Positions 34,431 through 45,699 of a stretch of 64,000 nucleotides of DNA are shown piece after piece (within the stretch, counting starts at the first letter, position 1; the number at the start of each line of letters is the position of its first letter). Made by a program: the position numbers and the translations under genes. A model generated the notes under the pieces. It did no database searches. It was given only the letters and a program-made list of their open reading frames with translations, and was not told the DNA's origin. Source of the DNA: Dillenia suffruticosa (Eukaryota; Streptophyta; Magnoliopsida; Dilleniales; Dilleniaceae); the NCBI GenBank assembly GCA_033439265.1, contig JAVTVX010000017.1, forward strand, positions 8,020,001 to 8,084,000, in the 5' to 3' direction.

Positions 34431-36291
34431 AATAAATATTCATGTTAAATTCAACCCATACGGTATTTGGTGTTGTTGGTTCTTTTGGCATTATTAATTT
34501 TAGATAGACATCAAATTCCTTTCATTTTCATCAAATCAAAGAATGCTTTAGATTTCCTTACATTTAATAAAATAATTTGAGGAGTAATGTTAATTATTGG
34601 ATTATCGTGTATACATATAATTTTTTTTTTGCATTTATTCAATATACATATTTTATAAAATACTGATAATGCCCAAAATATCTATTTTATTATTGATATT
34701 ATGATTTGATTTTGAATTGATTATTGTTCTAATAAATGTTTTTATGATTTTTTATTTTTAGGGATTAAAATTAGAGATTTGATCAAAATGGGTTTAAGGA
34801 GACAATTTTAGAGTTTAATGGTTCAAGAAATTATTTGGGCATACAAAGGAAACGAAGAGACATCAAAGAGTGAAATATTTTATTTTAGAAATTTTACTTT
34901 AAGTAAAATTGTTATTAGGAGTAAAATTAAAATAGTATTTTCTTTTGATTCAAGGAAAATTTTATCGATTATTTTTATTGTGAGGTTAAGTGTTTTAATT
35001 AATTTCTTGTTCTTTTAATTCAAGTATTTGTCGATTCTTGATTTATTTACATGAAATATTTATATTGGTCAATCTGATAATTTAATTTAATATCAATTTT
35101 TCTACTGTATTTAGGATTTCAGTGATCCGTAATTGTCATTAGTATTACTATTGCTACAAATTTGTTGCATTAGGTGAATCGGTATTAATTTGAGGGTTTT
35201 GACAAACCCGACCAAATACTACAAATATTTATAAATCTAATGATACATAGCTAAAAAAATAAATAAATAATTTATTTTTAATTTTACCTAAAAATAAAAT
35301 AAGAAGAAATAAAAACATAATTTTTAGAACATAAAAAATTTTTACGTTTAGTTTGGTCGGCATAAAATATGGTGCAAATGGCAAATCGCAATTCAAAAGT
35401 GACAAAATGGAAACATCAAGCAAACATATATGAAACCAATAAACGGGAAAAAAAAAATTAAGAGTGTCATTTTGTTTTCATGGCGAAGAGGGTAGTACTC
35501 AATGTAGTGTCCCTCGAATACTAAAAGAATTATTAGAAAAAAATATTGCACTTTTTTTTTTTTTTGAAAAATCCAATATATAATTCATTGCACAACATTT
35601 TACTTAATGAAATTATGTCAAATTAAATATAATAAATTCTGTAATTGATTAAATAATTTAGCAAAGCCCGGTCAACGGATAACGGGTATCTGGCATGAAA
35701 TGGCAGACAAAACATCTTTTGTTCTTTTCATACTCTTTTACTCTCTCAAACACCTTATTTGTTTTTATTTTATTTTGTTTTATTTTTAGTAATGGGTATT
35801 ACATTAAAAGCAAAATGGAGTCTCAAATATGGGAAACTTTTCGGCTTTTATGGTATTGCATAATGGTAGAGTTTGCTATGAGTGTGCATGAAAGTTCCAT
35901 ATAACGAAAGTTCGTGACTTGATTTACAAATAAAGAAAAGAGCTTCAAATGCTTCGAATATATGAATTCTGATTTAGTTTCCGTAGACATGCCAAATGAT
36001 AAAATTAGAATCTAAAGAGCTAAAGAGTTTTTTATTTTTTGTTTTTATCATTAGGTATGTTTCCGAACTGCAATGAATATGACCAAACGTAGAAGGCAGT
36101 ACCAAGAAATGTCTATGTCTCATCTCATTACAGGAACTGTTTAACATTTATGTGGGAATTAGTACCAGGAAAATAGTGGATTAGCTTCCTCTCTTTATGA
36201 TAGAAATCTTTGGGGTTTTGTGCATATCCAAAGAAATATGAAACGATGCGAGACAACTCAGACGAGAGGAGAGGAGAGAGAACCAAAATAC

Positions 36292-36326
<35 letters not shown>

Positions 36327-38690
36327 GGTAAGGTCCATAAATGAAAGAAAAAATTGCTAATGATGCAGGGTTTGGTTTTACTCGGGGGGATAGATCCGAT
36401 AGCCAAGAATGCTCTCCCCCTGTCTATTTAAATCTTCAAATGATTTATGATGGGACTTGATTATATGGTCCATCAAAGAAAGAAAAAAGTTTATTATGTA
36501 TCTGGGTTCATGATTTTCTTAATTTTTAAAAAATACCATCCGTGTCTGTGCACAATTCGTAAAAAAGATAAAAAGGGTAAAATTTTATTTATAAAGATGA
36601 ATTTGAAAGAAAAAAATATGAAAAGAAAAAAAAAAGAATCATGGTAGTTAAAAGAAATTTATATAACAAGGAGTTCTTTTAATATGCAATTCTGATTTTG
36701 TCCCTTTAAAATATTTTTAAAAAATTAATAAAAAAAACATTTAGATTTTAAGAATATTTATATTTAGACATATTTGGACACAAAAACATGAGTGTGCTTC
36801 ATTAATACTTAGGATGTATCGCATTCTTACTCATTGTTTCGCCTATTTCGTATGTAGAAACAGTAGTTAGTGATTATGTAGAAAGTGAAAATATGTTGCA
36901 TGTGCTCTAATAAAATTATAGCGAAATTATCCTCAACAAAAATATTTTATTTTGTTCAAAAGGGAGGCTTGTCATTTTTTTTTTTATGGTTCACAGTGAG
37001 ATTTAAAGCCGAATCTATTATAAGAAGGAAAGAGATTTGTATCATTTGAGTTGAAACTCATTGGTGGGAGGCTTGTCATTTCAAACGAGATAGAGAGAGA
37101 GAGAGAGAGGAGTTGGTTCGATCGGATAAGCTATTAGCAGATTTTTGGGAGTCACCGGGTGAGAGTAAGTTCTGCATAGATAATTTTTGTTATAATTAAT
37201 TTGTAATCATATTTTGGTTAACGTTGTCAAATTTAATTTAAGAAAATTTTTTTAATTTAATATTTAATATTTTTTATTTTTAAATTTTAAATTTAAAACT
37301 GATTAAAAGACTTGACATTCTTTTCTACTATTAAACTGACTATGGATAATACATCTCCATTACAAAATACTAAACTTAAAATGGATCACTTTTCCCAAAG
37401 ATTTGGGATCATATGATACGAATATATGTGTTTTTTTTTTTTGTGGATGATTTTGTTTCCCTGCGCATACTTTTTATGTCTTATCCATAATTTCATCCTC
37501 AGAGTCCCGGCCTGGTCTCATGCAATTTAAGAGCCCATGTATGAACATTTTTGTTACATATATTACTCGTTAATTTATTTTGAACTTTTTTTAACCGATT
37601 TTGATCATTCGGCTATTTTTCAAGCTTGAGTTCCATAATTTGCGGGGCATAGAGGAGAGATGGCTACAGACCTGGCGTTCGTGTTTATTATATTAATTGT
37701 ACTCCTTATGATTAAATTTGATTTTTGCGATGAAATTGTCATGGTTATCGTTCTCGCGAAGTTAAACCTCCTATGGTAGGACAGATCTCTATGTAATATT
37801 ATTTTGCGTATCCAATGTAATAATATTGAATATAAATAAAAATAATATAAAAAATGAGATCGAATATATCTCCGCCCATTCACAATTTTGATAAGTTCCG
37901 ATAATTGTGGTAGCACCAAAATGATTTTTGAAACGTGTACAAATTTTTTAAACCTCAATTTCATTCAATAGATGGTGTGAAATTTAGAAATTTGGATTTA
38001 GAGATCCAATACACTGAACGTTATGAAAAAAGATTTAAAATGAAAAAATAAGATTAATTATGTAGAGTTTTGAATGGAACACCAAAATCACGCCAAATAC
38101 ATTCAAATTTAAATCTCTCCCTTTTTATTAAATTTAATCCTTTTTTGATTATATATTTTTTTATTAACTTAATTTTGAATACATTAACTCATGAGATTTG
38201 AATTAAAAAAAAAATTCATAACATTTGGTTCCCGCCCCCATCCTATGGTCCAAGGGCTTGTCTTTAATCCTTTTTTTGAGTTAGATAAAAGTTTAATTAT
38301 CATAAGAAGTAAACCTTGATTTATCTTTTTATTATAAACTACGAGTGTACTTATTTTAAATTTGATTAAATTTGATTTGAATCAAATTGACTCTCAAGTA
38401 AAATTCTTTTAATATTTATTCTTTTTATATGTAAAATTTAAAATTAAAATTTTATTTAAAAATTATCGATATTTAACCGTAACACCAAGCGAGTGTATTC
38501 TTTTTCACCTAAAATATGGAACATGGGAGGTTCGACATTCCCATTCCACTAGTGCAAAAAGAAGAATTTACCTGAGTACAAAAAGAAGAAAAAAGGCTCC
38601 AGACTGGGCCCACTACCATATGGGGCTAGGCAAGTAGGGCCCATGCTCAATTCCTGTGGCGGTTTACTCCTCTCCTCTCAAGTCTCTTAT
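34431..38690. other. Gene-free A+T-rich intergenic DNA
   Basis: No coding region recognised in 4.2 kb. There is a (CT)n microsatellite at about 36290-36326 and a short GA run at 37090-37109. Frames at 34818-35018, 35695-35904 and 37620-37964 match nothing I know. Confidence 0.5.
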
Positions 38691-38739
38691 TGAGACCGGT
38701 ACGTCATGTGCCATAACGGATTCCTGCTGATACCTTTAC

Positions 38740-39054
38740 AACTCTCTCTCTCTCTCTCTCTCCCTCGGAGACACGTATAGGGGGGAAACAATTTGCTCAT
38801 TTTCCGCAGTTCTCTCCGAATCAATTTTCTCATCCTCATTTTGCCATTCAAATTTGGCCTTCGAGTTTCATCTACAAATCTCTGAATTTTCATCAACCAA
38901 TTAGGTTTTCTTAGGGTGATTCACAACGAATTCCTCTGCGTGAAGTTTGTTGTCGTCTCCTTTGGATTTTGATCCCAATTTTCTCTGCCTCGATTCATAA
39001 TTCTCAATTAGGGTTTCCGCCTCTTGCAGAATTTCCGTCAGAAAGTTCATATTT
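38740..39054 (+). promoter_or_regulatory. Leader exon of the Acinus-like pseudogene
   Basis: A CT microsatellite (38741-38762) and a pyrimidine-rich stretch with several TTAGGGTTT/TAGGTTTTC-type phrases, typical of plant leaders, end at a donor ATTT|GTGAGT (39054/39055). The matching acceptor TAAGCAG ends at 40151, just before the first coding remnant. Confidence 0.55.
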
Positions 39055-40151
39055 GTGAGTTTAATTGCTACTCCTCAACCCTGGTTTCTTTAAATTCCTG
39101 AATCGTACGGGACTATTTTAATCCAGCAATGCCAAAAAATGATTATTGCTAAATTGACGTTGAACATGGCCAAATTGATGAGTTAGGCTGACCTTTGATG
39201 TGGGCTAAAAACCTTTAACTCTGATCAAGAGCATCACATTTCTGTGAGCTCTTCGAATCTTCCTTGATTGTTGAATCTAGACTGTAAATGTTTCATAGGG
39301 TTTAGATTTTCAGGCATGATTCAATGTCACTTATCTTGGCTTTTCCCGTTAATTTATTCGATTGAGTTTACCTCTATATCTTGGTTGTATTGCTATTATT
39401 GAGTAATATTTAACAAGTTTTCCACTGTGTGAACACTTCTGCGAATGATGTGACCGTGTTGGACAAGTTCTTCGGACAAGGAAAAAGACAACAATTTGCA
39501 ATTTAACTGATATAAAAATTTTAACTCTGTTTGTCACTGTGTCCAATCATGTCATGTTGCTGTCTCCCACGTATTGTGTCCATGTCATGTCATTTTGTCT
39601 CATTTCCGGTGTCTTGTGTCCATGCCTGTGCTTTATAGACGGAAAAATTTCTCCTTCTATCTAAGGATTGATTGGTCTATCAAAATCTATGATGCTCTCT
39701 CAATTTCTTCCTTTGCAGTAGACATTCACTTTTGCCCTGTTGATGTTGGTTTATCCTATTTAGTCTTTTCATTTTCTTTACCAAATTTGAGCCACTATTT
39801 TGTTAGTGAATTTCTGAATCGACATATACCTCAGCTTAAGGTCATTAACATGAATACAAGCCCAAAACTTATGCCATAGGCAAGGAATCAAAAGACAGGC
39901 AAAAAAGCAGTTACAGCTCTGACACTAGCACAGTGAAAAATCCTGTTAATGGTTGATAGGCAACTCCTGTTGGGTTGCACCCGTTATACCCACCATCATT
40001 ACGGCCATATCCTTGATTTCAGTCTCGAGCCATATGTGAAGTATAATCAAGTCGCCATATTATTATATTTAACTGTTATAACTGGTATCTGTTTCCTATA
40101 TTTTGTTGTAATTTCTTATTTCCCCTAATTTTTCATTTGTCTGATAAGCAG

Positions 40152-41670
40152 ATTAACAGCATAGTTTGGCAAGAAGATGCTGACACATTATCCTCTCCTC
40201 AACAATAAACGAATTGATAAGTGGAAGGTAGTAGAGCTGAAGAAGGAACTTAAGAGGTGAAAATTAATGACACGGGGACTAAAGAATGCTTTGGTGAAGC
40301 GGTTGGATGAAGCAATTTGTAATAAGGGGGAGGCTTTGGAAAGGGAATCAAATAACAACTCTGATGCTGTTAAACCTCTTGCCAGATGTGAAGATGCTGA
40401 TGCAAGGACTTCTGACACTAATATTATCCAAGGTGAGCAGAATCTTAATTATAATAATAGGGTAAAAAATGATCAGGGTGCAGCAGTGATAAGGACTTAC
40501 AATGTTTCAGGTGAAGAACAAGAAAATGACAGAGGGTGGAACTATCAGTGATGATAATTCTGTTATTATGGCTGGAGGCAGTAATGTTCTTGGACAACCA
40601 TGAAAACTCAATTGCGGACGAGGTTTTCAACCCTCCCCACTTGGGCCCCGACTCCGAATCAAATGCTCAGATACACAAGGTTAGCCCCATTTTTCAGTTT
40701 CAAGTAACTGCTGAGTCTGTTATTTCTAATTCAGTGTCAAATAATGAAGATAATGGACTAAAGGATAGTGTGAATGCTGATTGTGTTAATTTAACATTAG
40801 AAGTTAGTACAATGGAGATGATGCAGCCATCTCCTCACACCACCTCTCATAGTGATGGTGATTTATGCCAACTAAAAATTGCAAACATAGCTGAGAACTA
40901 TAATTCTGTTGATGAAATAGATGATGACAACTCCATGCATGTCAACATGCACAGGAAAGATTTTAGTCCAAATTCTAGGTCATCAATAGAATTAAATTTA
41001 GATCAATTGTCAGCTGAGGATCCTACTAAGGTGGATGAGTTGGGGGCTAAGCTTCTTTATGACAATAAGAAATCCAATGAAGGGAGAAGCAGCATTGAAG
41101 TAACCAAAATTGTTGAGCACAAGTCTCCTGTTGACATGGTGGGCCCTGACATGCCTCCAAATAAGACAGACACACCGAAATGGGAGAAGAACATAAGTGG
41201 TGCTCCTTCTGAGGATAGAAGATTTCAAGGTATACTCTCGAAGAAAAATTATGCATCAGGTGTCTTTCTTCAGGGTTCTGTATTGTGGTGTACTCATGAT
41301 CTGTATGTTAAACAGAAATTCGCCCTGTGCATATGCATCTTACAAAGAAAAGAGAAATGGCTGATGGGGGCTCAACAGAGAGATTAAATAGCTGATGATT
41401 CGATCGAGGATGATATATCGGATATAAAGCAATTTGATTCGGCACATAATTCCAGTGATGTGGTGGATAGAACCACATTTGGTGAAGATCCTGGTAATGG
41501 AGGTGCAACTGATATTAGTGGACCTGGTATTTTTAACAAAAAGGTTGAAAGTTTTCCTGATAAAATGGAAACACTTGCTCTTTCCTCTGAGAAAAGAAAA
41601 TTTCCCGGTAAATTTGCCATCCAAGATATTCTTCCAATTGCTTCTATTCTATATATTTTCTTTTTTCATG
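40152..41670 (+). pseudogene. Acinus-like SAP-domain gene, 5' half, broken
   Basis: From ATG 40177 the sequence reads ...LLNNKRIDKWKVVELKKELKR, then TGA (40258-40260), then in the same frame KLMTRGLKNALVKRLDEAIC. Together these are a SAP DNA-binding motif of plant Acinus (compare Arabidopsis At4g39680), interrupted by one stop. Further on, an extra G at about 40529 and another slip near 40598 shift the frame. The acidic Acinus middle region then follows (HLGPDSESNAQIHKVSPIFQ, FQVTAESV..., ELNLDQLSAEDP) to about 41230, with further breaks near 41385-41395. Acinus is a splicing-associated nuclear protein. With at least three independent lesions this copy cannot make it. The coding order resumes at 49573 after transposon insertions. 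Confidence 0.88.
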
Positions 41671-42013
41671 GTGGTTGATCATGCTTATTGCCTTTTTTTT
41701 TTGGGGGGGGGAGGTACCGAATCAGATCATGCAAGGTAATCCAATGATGAAGTGTATGGGGGCTATGGCTTAGGCATATTCTCTCTAGAGTCATGGATTT
41801 TTTCCAGGAAATATATAAATGTATATCTATGAATTTATCTACATCTGGTATCTGAATGTGTGGAAATTAATACAAGAGAGATTTAATTCTTGGCAAGGGA
41901 CCTCAAGCATTATCCAAAATTCTTGGGATATTTCTTGTCATTTTATCACCCGTTGTGCAAGATTGGTACTTGAATATTTTTAAAGAATGAGGTTTTGTAC
42001 AATGAATTGTTCT

Positions 42014-42326
42014 TGTTGGATTGAAGTGTTTTTAGAAAGTTTTATTTTTAAACTTCTCGGATTATGAGATTGAATTATGGGATTAATGTAGAGTTGACTC
42101 CTTGGATTATGAGATTGATATAGGATTGACTTTGGGGAATTCCTGTTTTGTGTGATTCGATTAGATTGTTTCTTATTTTTTGTAATTTAGAATAGTTTCC
42201 TATTTTTATGATTTGACTAAATAATTTCCTAATTCTTGTAATTTAGAATAGTCTATAAATTGTCATGTATAATTTCTTTCAATTAAGAAGAAATGCAAAG
42301 AAATTATTCTTTCATATTTTGTGATA
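42014..42326 (+). repeat. 5' LTR (313 bp)
   Basis: Aligns end to end with 44781-45094 at roughly 90% identity by eye (for example GGATTAATGTAGAGTTGACT is exact in both). The divergence means the insertion is not recent. It ends GTGATA where the 3' copy has GTGACA. Confidence 0.93.
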
Positions 42327-42339
42327 TGGTATTAGAGCC
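42327..42339 (+). other. Primer-binding site
   Basis: TGGTATTAGAGCC directly abuts the 5' LTR and resembles the complement of the 3' end of plant initiator tRNA-Met, with one T for C change. Confidence 0.8.
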
Positions 42340-42374
42340 ACAAGACCCTGATATCAATCTGTAAGTCTAGGGTT

Positions 42375-42750
42375 CGTTGGCCTTCATTGCCATCTCCATT
42401 TTTTATTGGCCTTTATTGCCATCTTTAATTTTTATCGGCTTTCAGCGCCATCTCCATTTTTTATCGGCCTTAATTGCCATCTCAATTTTTTTTTTATTTC
42501 TTTTTTCCGATCTTCATTGTCATCTCTATTTTTTTATTGGCCTTCATCGCCATCTCCATTTTTTTATTAGTCTTCATTGTCATCTTCAATATATATATTT
42601 TTATTGGCCTTCATTGCCAACTCCAATTTTTTACGATCATTTTTTTCTTGCCTTTATTGCAATCTCCAATTTTCAGCCTTCATTGCCATCTCCATTTTTT
42701 GGCCTTCATTCCCTATTGGTTTCTTGGCCTTAATTGCCATCAACCCTAAT
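42375..42750 (+). repeat. Degenerate GGCCTTCATTGCCATCTCC repeat
   Basis: About ten imperfect units of roughly 30-50 bp, each with a GGCCTTCATTGCCATCTCCA-like core followed by a T-run. They lie in what would be the leader of the retroelement transcript. Open frames rich in F, I and H across it are artefacts of the repeat. Confidence 0.75.
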
Positions 42751-42872
42751 TTGTTTGTGTTCCTTTGGTCTTAATCGGCATTGGTCTTGACAAGACTTCA
42801 AACTTTTTAATCTGTTGAAACTTGTGAGGGTTGTTTACATTTCTGTCTTTTTCTTCTGCTGTTCAGATTTAA

Positions 42873-43227
42873 TTTTGCAAAATCAGAATAGCTTCTTGTT
42901 AATGTAGAATAATCTACAGTAAAAACTCCACTACGCCAAGTATGGGATGGATTTGGTTAGAAAGATTGCTGAGTTGTGCCTGCACTCCATCGAATGGAAG
43001 ATGATCAATTGTGCCGGAAACATTGCAGTTCACCAACGGTCTCTCTAGGTCAGTCAGCTCCAAGAACGCCATGTCATTGTAGGGATCCGTCCATCTAGAT
43101 GCATCATCTTCATTCCATCCGGCAAAGCTTAATGGATTATTGTTCAGCTCAGTCAAATTGCCTAGCTCCTATAAGCCAACATAAATATCATGCTCTTTAG
43201 AGCCAACAGTTCCGTTGGAATTTCCTT
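42873..43227 (-). pseudogene. Inverted fragment of the same NAC 3' region
   Basis: The minus strand reads ...LTELNNNPLSFAGWNEDDAS, then RWTDPYNDMAFLELTDLERP and NCNVSGTIDHLPFDGVQAQL. The same protein is encoded on the plus strand at 44225-44579, with roughly 90% identity by eye in DNA. Here the frame is better preserved (LTDLERPLVN) than in the sense copy, where the frame slips at 44396. It sits between the primer site repeat and the sense NAC copy, forming a large inverted repeat with it. Confidence 0.88.
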
Positions 43228-43371
43228 TAAAAAAAAAAAAAGGTCTAGGAAAGTACATTGTGCCTGGTAATTAGGCCATAATAAACATTTTATTTCATTC
43301 GCCTTCACTACTGTGAGAACAAGTTTATTCTTGGAATTTGAAGTTGGAATCAGTGATATCATTTTAAGATC

Positions 43372-44679
43372 ATGATGGTGAAATCATCTCTCCCACCTGG
43401 GTTTAGCTTCCATCCTACTTATGTGGAATTGATAGTATACTACCTTAAGAGGAAAGTATTTGGGAAAAAATGCACTTCGATCTCATTTCAGAGCTTGATA
43501 TATACAAGTTTTCTCCCTGGGATCTTCCGGATTTTTCTAACTTGAAGACTGGGGATCTTAAGTGGTACTTATTCTGCCCAAGGGAGAAAAAAATATGATA
43601 ATGGAGCTCGAACAAATCGTGCAACTGAAGCCGGTTACCGGAAAACTACTGGGAATGATAGATCAGTGATATATAATAACCATGTTGTTGGAATGATTAA
43701 AACTTTGGTTTTCCATCTTGTCTGGGCACCACGAGGGCAAAAGAGTGACCGGGTGATGCATGAATACAGCTACAGACTTCAAGATGCTAGTCTTGAAAAT
43801 GATGTGGTTCAGGACTCGTATGTCCTCTCCATGGTTTTCAAAAAGACTGGTCCAGGCCCAAGAAACGGTGAGGAGTATGGAGCACCATTTAGAGAGGAGG
43901 ATTGGGAGGATAGTGAGGATGGCGATGTGGAATTGTTCCCACCACCTGGACTGCCTGCAGAAGTTCTAGGGTCAGCTAGTAACCAGGTTGGTTCCACACT
44001 CACTTGCACCCCTGCCGCTGAGGTGTGTAATTACATCTGAAACGCCTGGTAAAACAACACCTCCTGCTGATGGGGTGGGTGTTCAAGCTTCGGAAATTGA
44101 TAGTGTTGCTCCACCAGGGGAGGCGCCTGTTCCAGATGATGACATTCTCTCAATGCTGAATTGGTTCACAGAAGATGCCAATTTGGTTGCCGTCAACAAT
44201 GACAGAGTTGAGAATGTGCAGGAAGGAAATTCCAACGGAACTGTTGGCTCTGAAGGGCATGATATTTATGTTGGCTTAGAGGAGCTAGGTGATTTGACTA
44301 AGTTGAACAATAATCCATTAAGCTTTGCTGGATGGAATGAAGATGATGCATCTAGATGGATGGATCCCTACAATGACATGGCATTCTTGGAGCTAACACC
44401 GACCTGGAGAGACTGTTGGTGAACTACAATGTTTCTGGCACGATTGATCGTCTTCCATTCGATGGAGTGCAGGCACAACTCGGCGCTCTTTCTAACCAAA
44501 TCCATCCCATACCTGGTGGTAGTGGTGTTTCTACCATAGATTATTCTACATTGACAAGAAGCTATTCTGGTTTTGCAAACAATGACCACTATGGCTTAAG
44601 AGGAGACGCTTCAGAAAAATCTAGCATTGCAGACTTAACTAGCAAGCTGGGAATGGAAAACATCTACTCTGCAGCTTGA
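43372..44679 (+). pseudogene. Intronless NAC-domain transcription factor cDNA, captured and decayed
   Basis: ATG at 43375 begins [20 protein letters not shown], the start of a NAC DNA-binding domain. A frame slip near 43480 moves to [20 protein letters not shown] and [17 protein letters not shown]; an extra A at about 43594 shifts again to [20 protein letters not shown], then VVGMIKTLVFHLVWAPRGQK and RVMHEYS. The usual NAC signature GYWKTTG is GYRKTTG here, another damaging change. The acidic C-terminal region follows (EEDWEDSEDGDVELFPPP...) and ends with TGA at 44679, with more slips near 44035 and 44396. NAC genes normally have introns inside the NAC domain (around the SPWDLP and APRGQ regions), and none is present. 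The source was therefore spliced mRNA. The likely relatives are the NAC82/NAC103-type group, by similarity of motifs from memory. Confidence 0.88.
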
Positions 44680-44800
44680 GGGAGGTGTTGGATTGAAGAG
44701 TTTACTCAGAAAAATCAAGCATTGCAGACTTAACTAGCAAGCTGGGAATGAAAAACATCTACTTTCCAACTTGAGGAGAGTGTTGGATTGAAGAGTTTTT
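44601..44800 (+). repeat. 95-bp tandem duplication across the 3' LTR boundary
   Basis: The segment from TCAGAAAAATC through the NAC stop, the purine tract and the first bases of the LTR (TGTTGGATTGAAGAGTTT) occurs twice, with LTR starts at 44686 and 44781. The second copy is the one continuous with the full LTR. Confidence 0.85.
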
Positions 44801-45094
44801 AGAAAGTTTTATTTTTGGATTTCTTGGATTATAAAATTGAATTATGGGATTAATGTAGAGTTGACTCCTTGAATTATGGGATTGATATCGGATTGATTTT
44901 GGGGAATTTCCTGTTTTGTGTGATTTGATTATATTTTTTCCTATTTTTTGTAATTTAGAATAGTTTCTTATTTTTATGATTTGACCATATAATTTTTTAA
45001 TTCTTGTAACCTAGAATAGTTTACAAATTATTATGTATAATTTCATTCAATTAAGAACAAATGCAGAGAAATTATTCTTTTATATTTTGTGACA
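44781..45094 (+). repeat. 3' LTR (314 bp)
   Basis: Direct partner of 42014-42326. Starts TGTTGGATTGAAGAG and ends TTTTGTGACA, directly followed by the target duplication GTTCT. Confidence 0.93.
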
Positions 45095-45099
45095 GTTCT

Positions 45100-45699
45100 A
45101 CTTGGATGAAGCTGAAGATTGTAATGCTGGATATTCAAGGCAACGATGGACTGTAGGTTTTGATTTGGTTTTGTGGTTGACAAAGCCAGGTTTCAGACAT
45201 CGTACTGTGAGGGTGGGTTAGGAGGGGGGATCAGATAATACCTTAATACCTTAAAGAACAAATATAACATTATGAAAGAATATGAAGGTGAATGACAGCT
45301 CTTATTAGTCCAATGTCCTTTGATGTCTAACCATTGCCAATGCTACGAGAGATATTAGTTCGAGGTTCTGATTCATTCCTGCCATTTGGATTGTGCTAAA
45401 ATTTATCATCTCAAACGTTGTTTGCCCGTTATAACCCCCGACCCCCTGAAGTTATAAAAAAGACAGGTGCTTTTTTATAATTTGGTGAGATTGGGAGGAG
45501 GCTTTCTGCTTAGGGGTTGATGAGGCGGTGGGCGGGGGTTTGCACACGTAGAACATAAATTTCTTGCTTTATTCCTGGCGTTCTGGCTATATTCTTGCAT
45601 CAAGAAATTCACAGTAGGATTAAGGCTTGAAATGGGCGTATGCCAGGACAGGAGTCACATCTGGGGAAGTTGGTATTTGCTTTTATTCATTTTAACAAA
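45100..45699 (+). other. Spacer between the LTR element and the CACTA-type element
   Basis: Probably former intron or degraded sequence of the Acinus-like gene. I cannot follow a coding exon here. Nothing else is recognised. Confidence 0.45.

Larger units (their letters stand above)
42009..45099 (+). mobile_element. Non-autonomous LTR retroelement carrying a captured NAC cDNA
   Basis: Two direct LTRs (42014-42326 and 44781-45094) start TGTTGGATTGAAG and end in GTGATA and GTGACA respectively, giving TG..CA ends with one change in the 5' copy. Both outer flanks carry GTTCT (42009-42013 and 45095-45099), a 5-bp target-site duplication. TGGTATTAGAGCC directly follows the 5' LTR and is one base off the initiator-tRNA-Met primer site TGGTATCAGAGC used by many Copia elements. 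A purine stretch (TTGAGGAGAG) precedes the 3' LTR. The ~2.45-kb interior holds no gag, protease, integrase or reverse transcriptase that I can see. Instead it has a degenerate GGCCTTCATTGCC repeat, an inverted NAC fragment and a sense NAC cDNA. It must have been mobilised in trans. It is inserted between the two halves of the Acinus-like pseudogene. Confidence 0.92.

Noticed and set aside
43372..44679. Functional NAC transcription factor
   Set aside because: Several frame slips and loss of the invariant Trp in GYWKTTG make it a dead copy.
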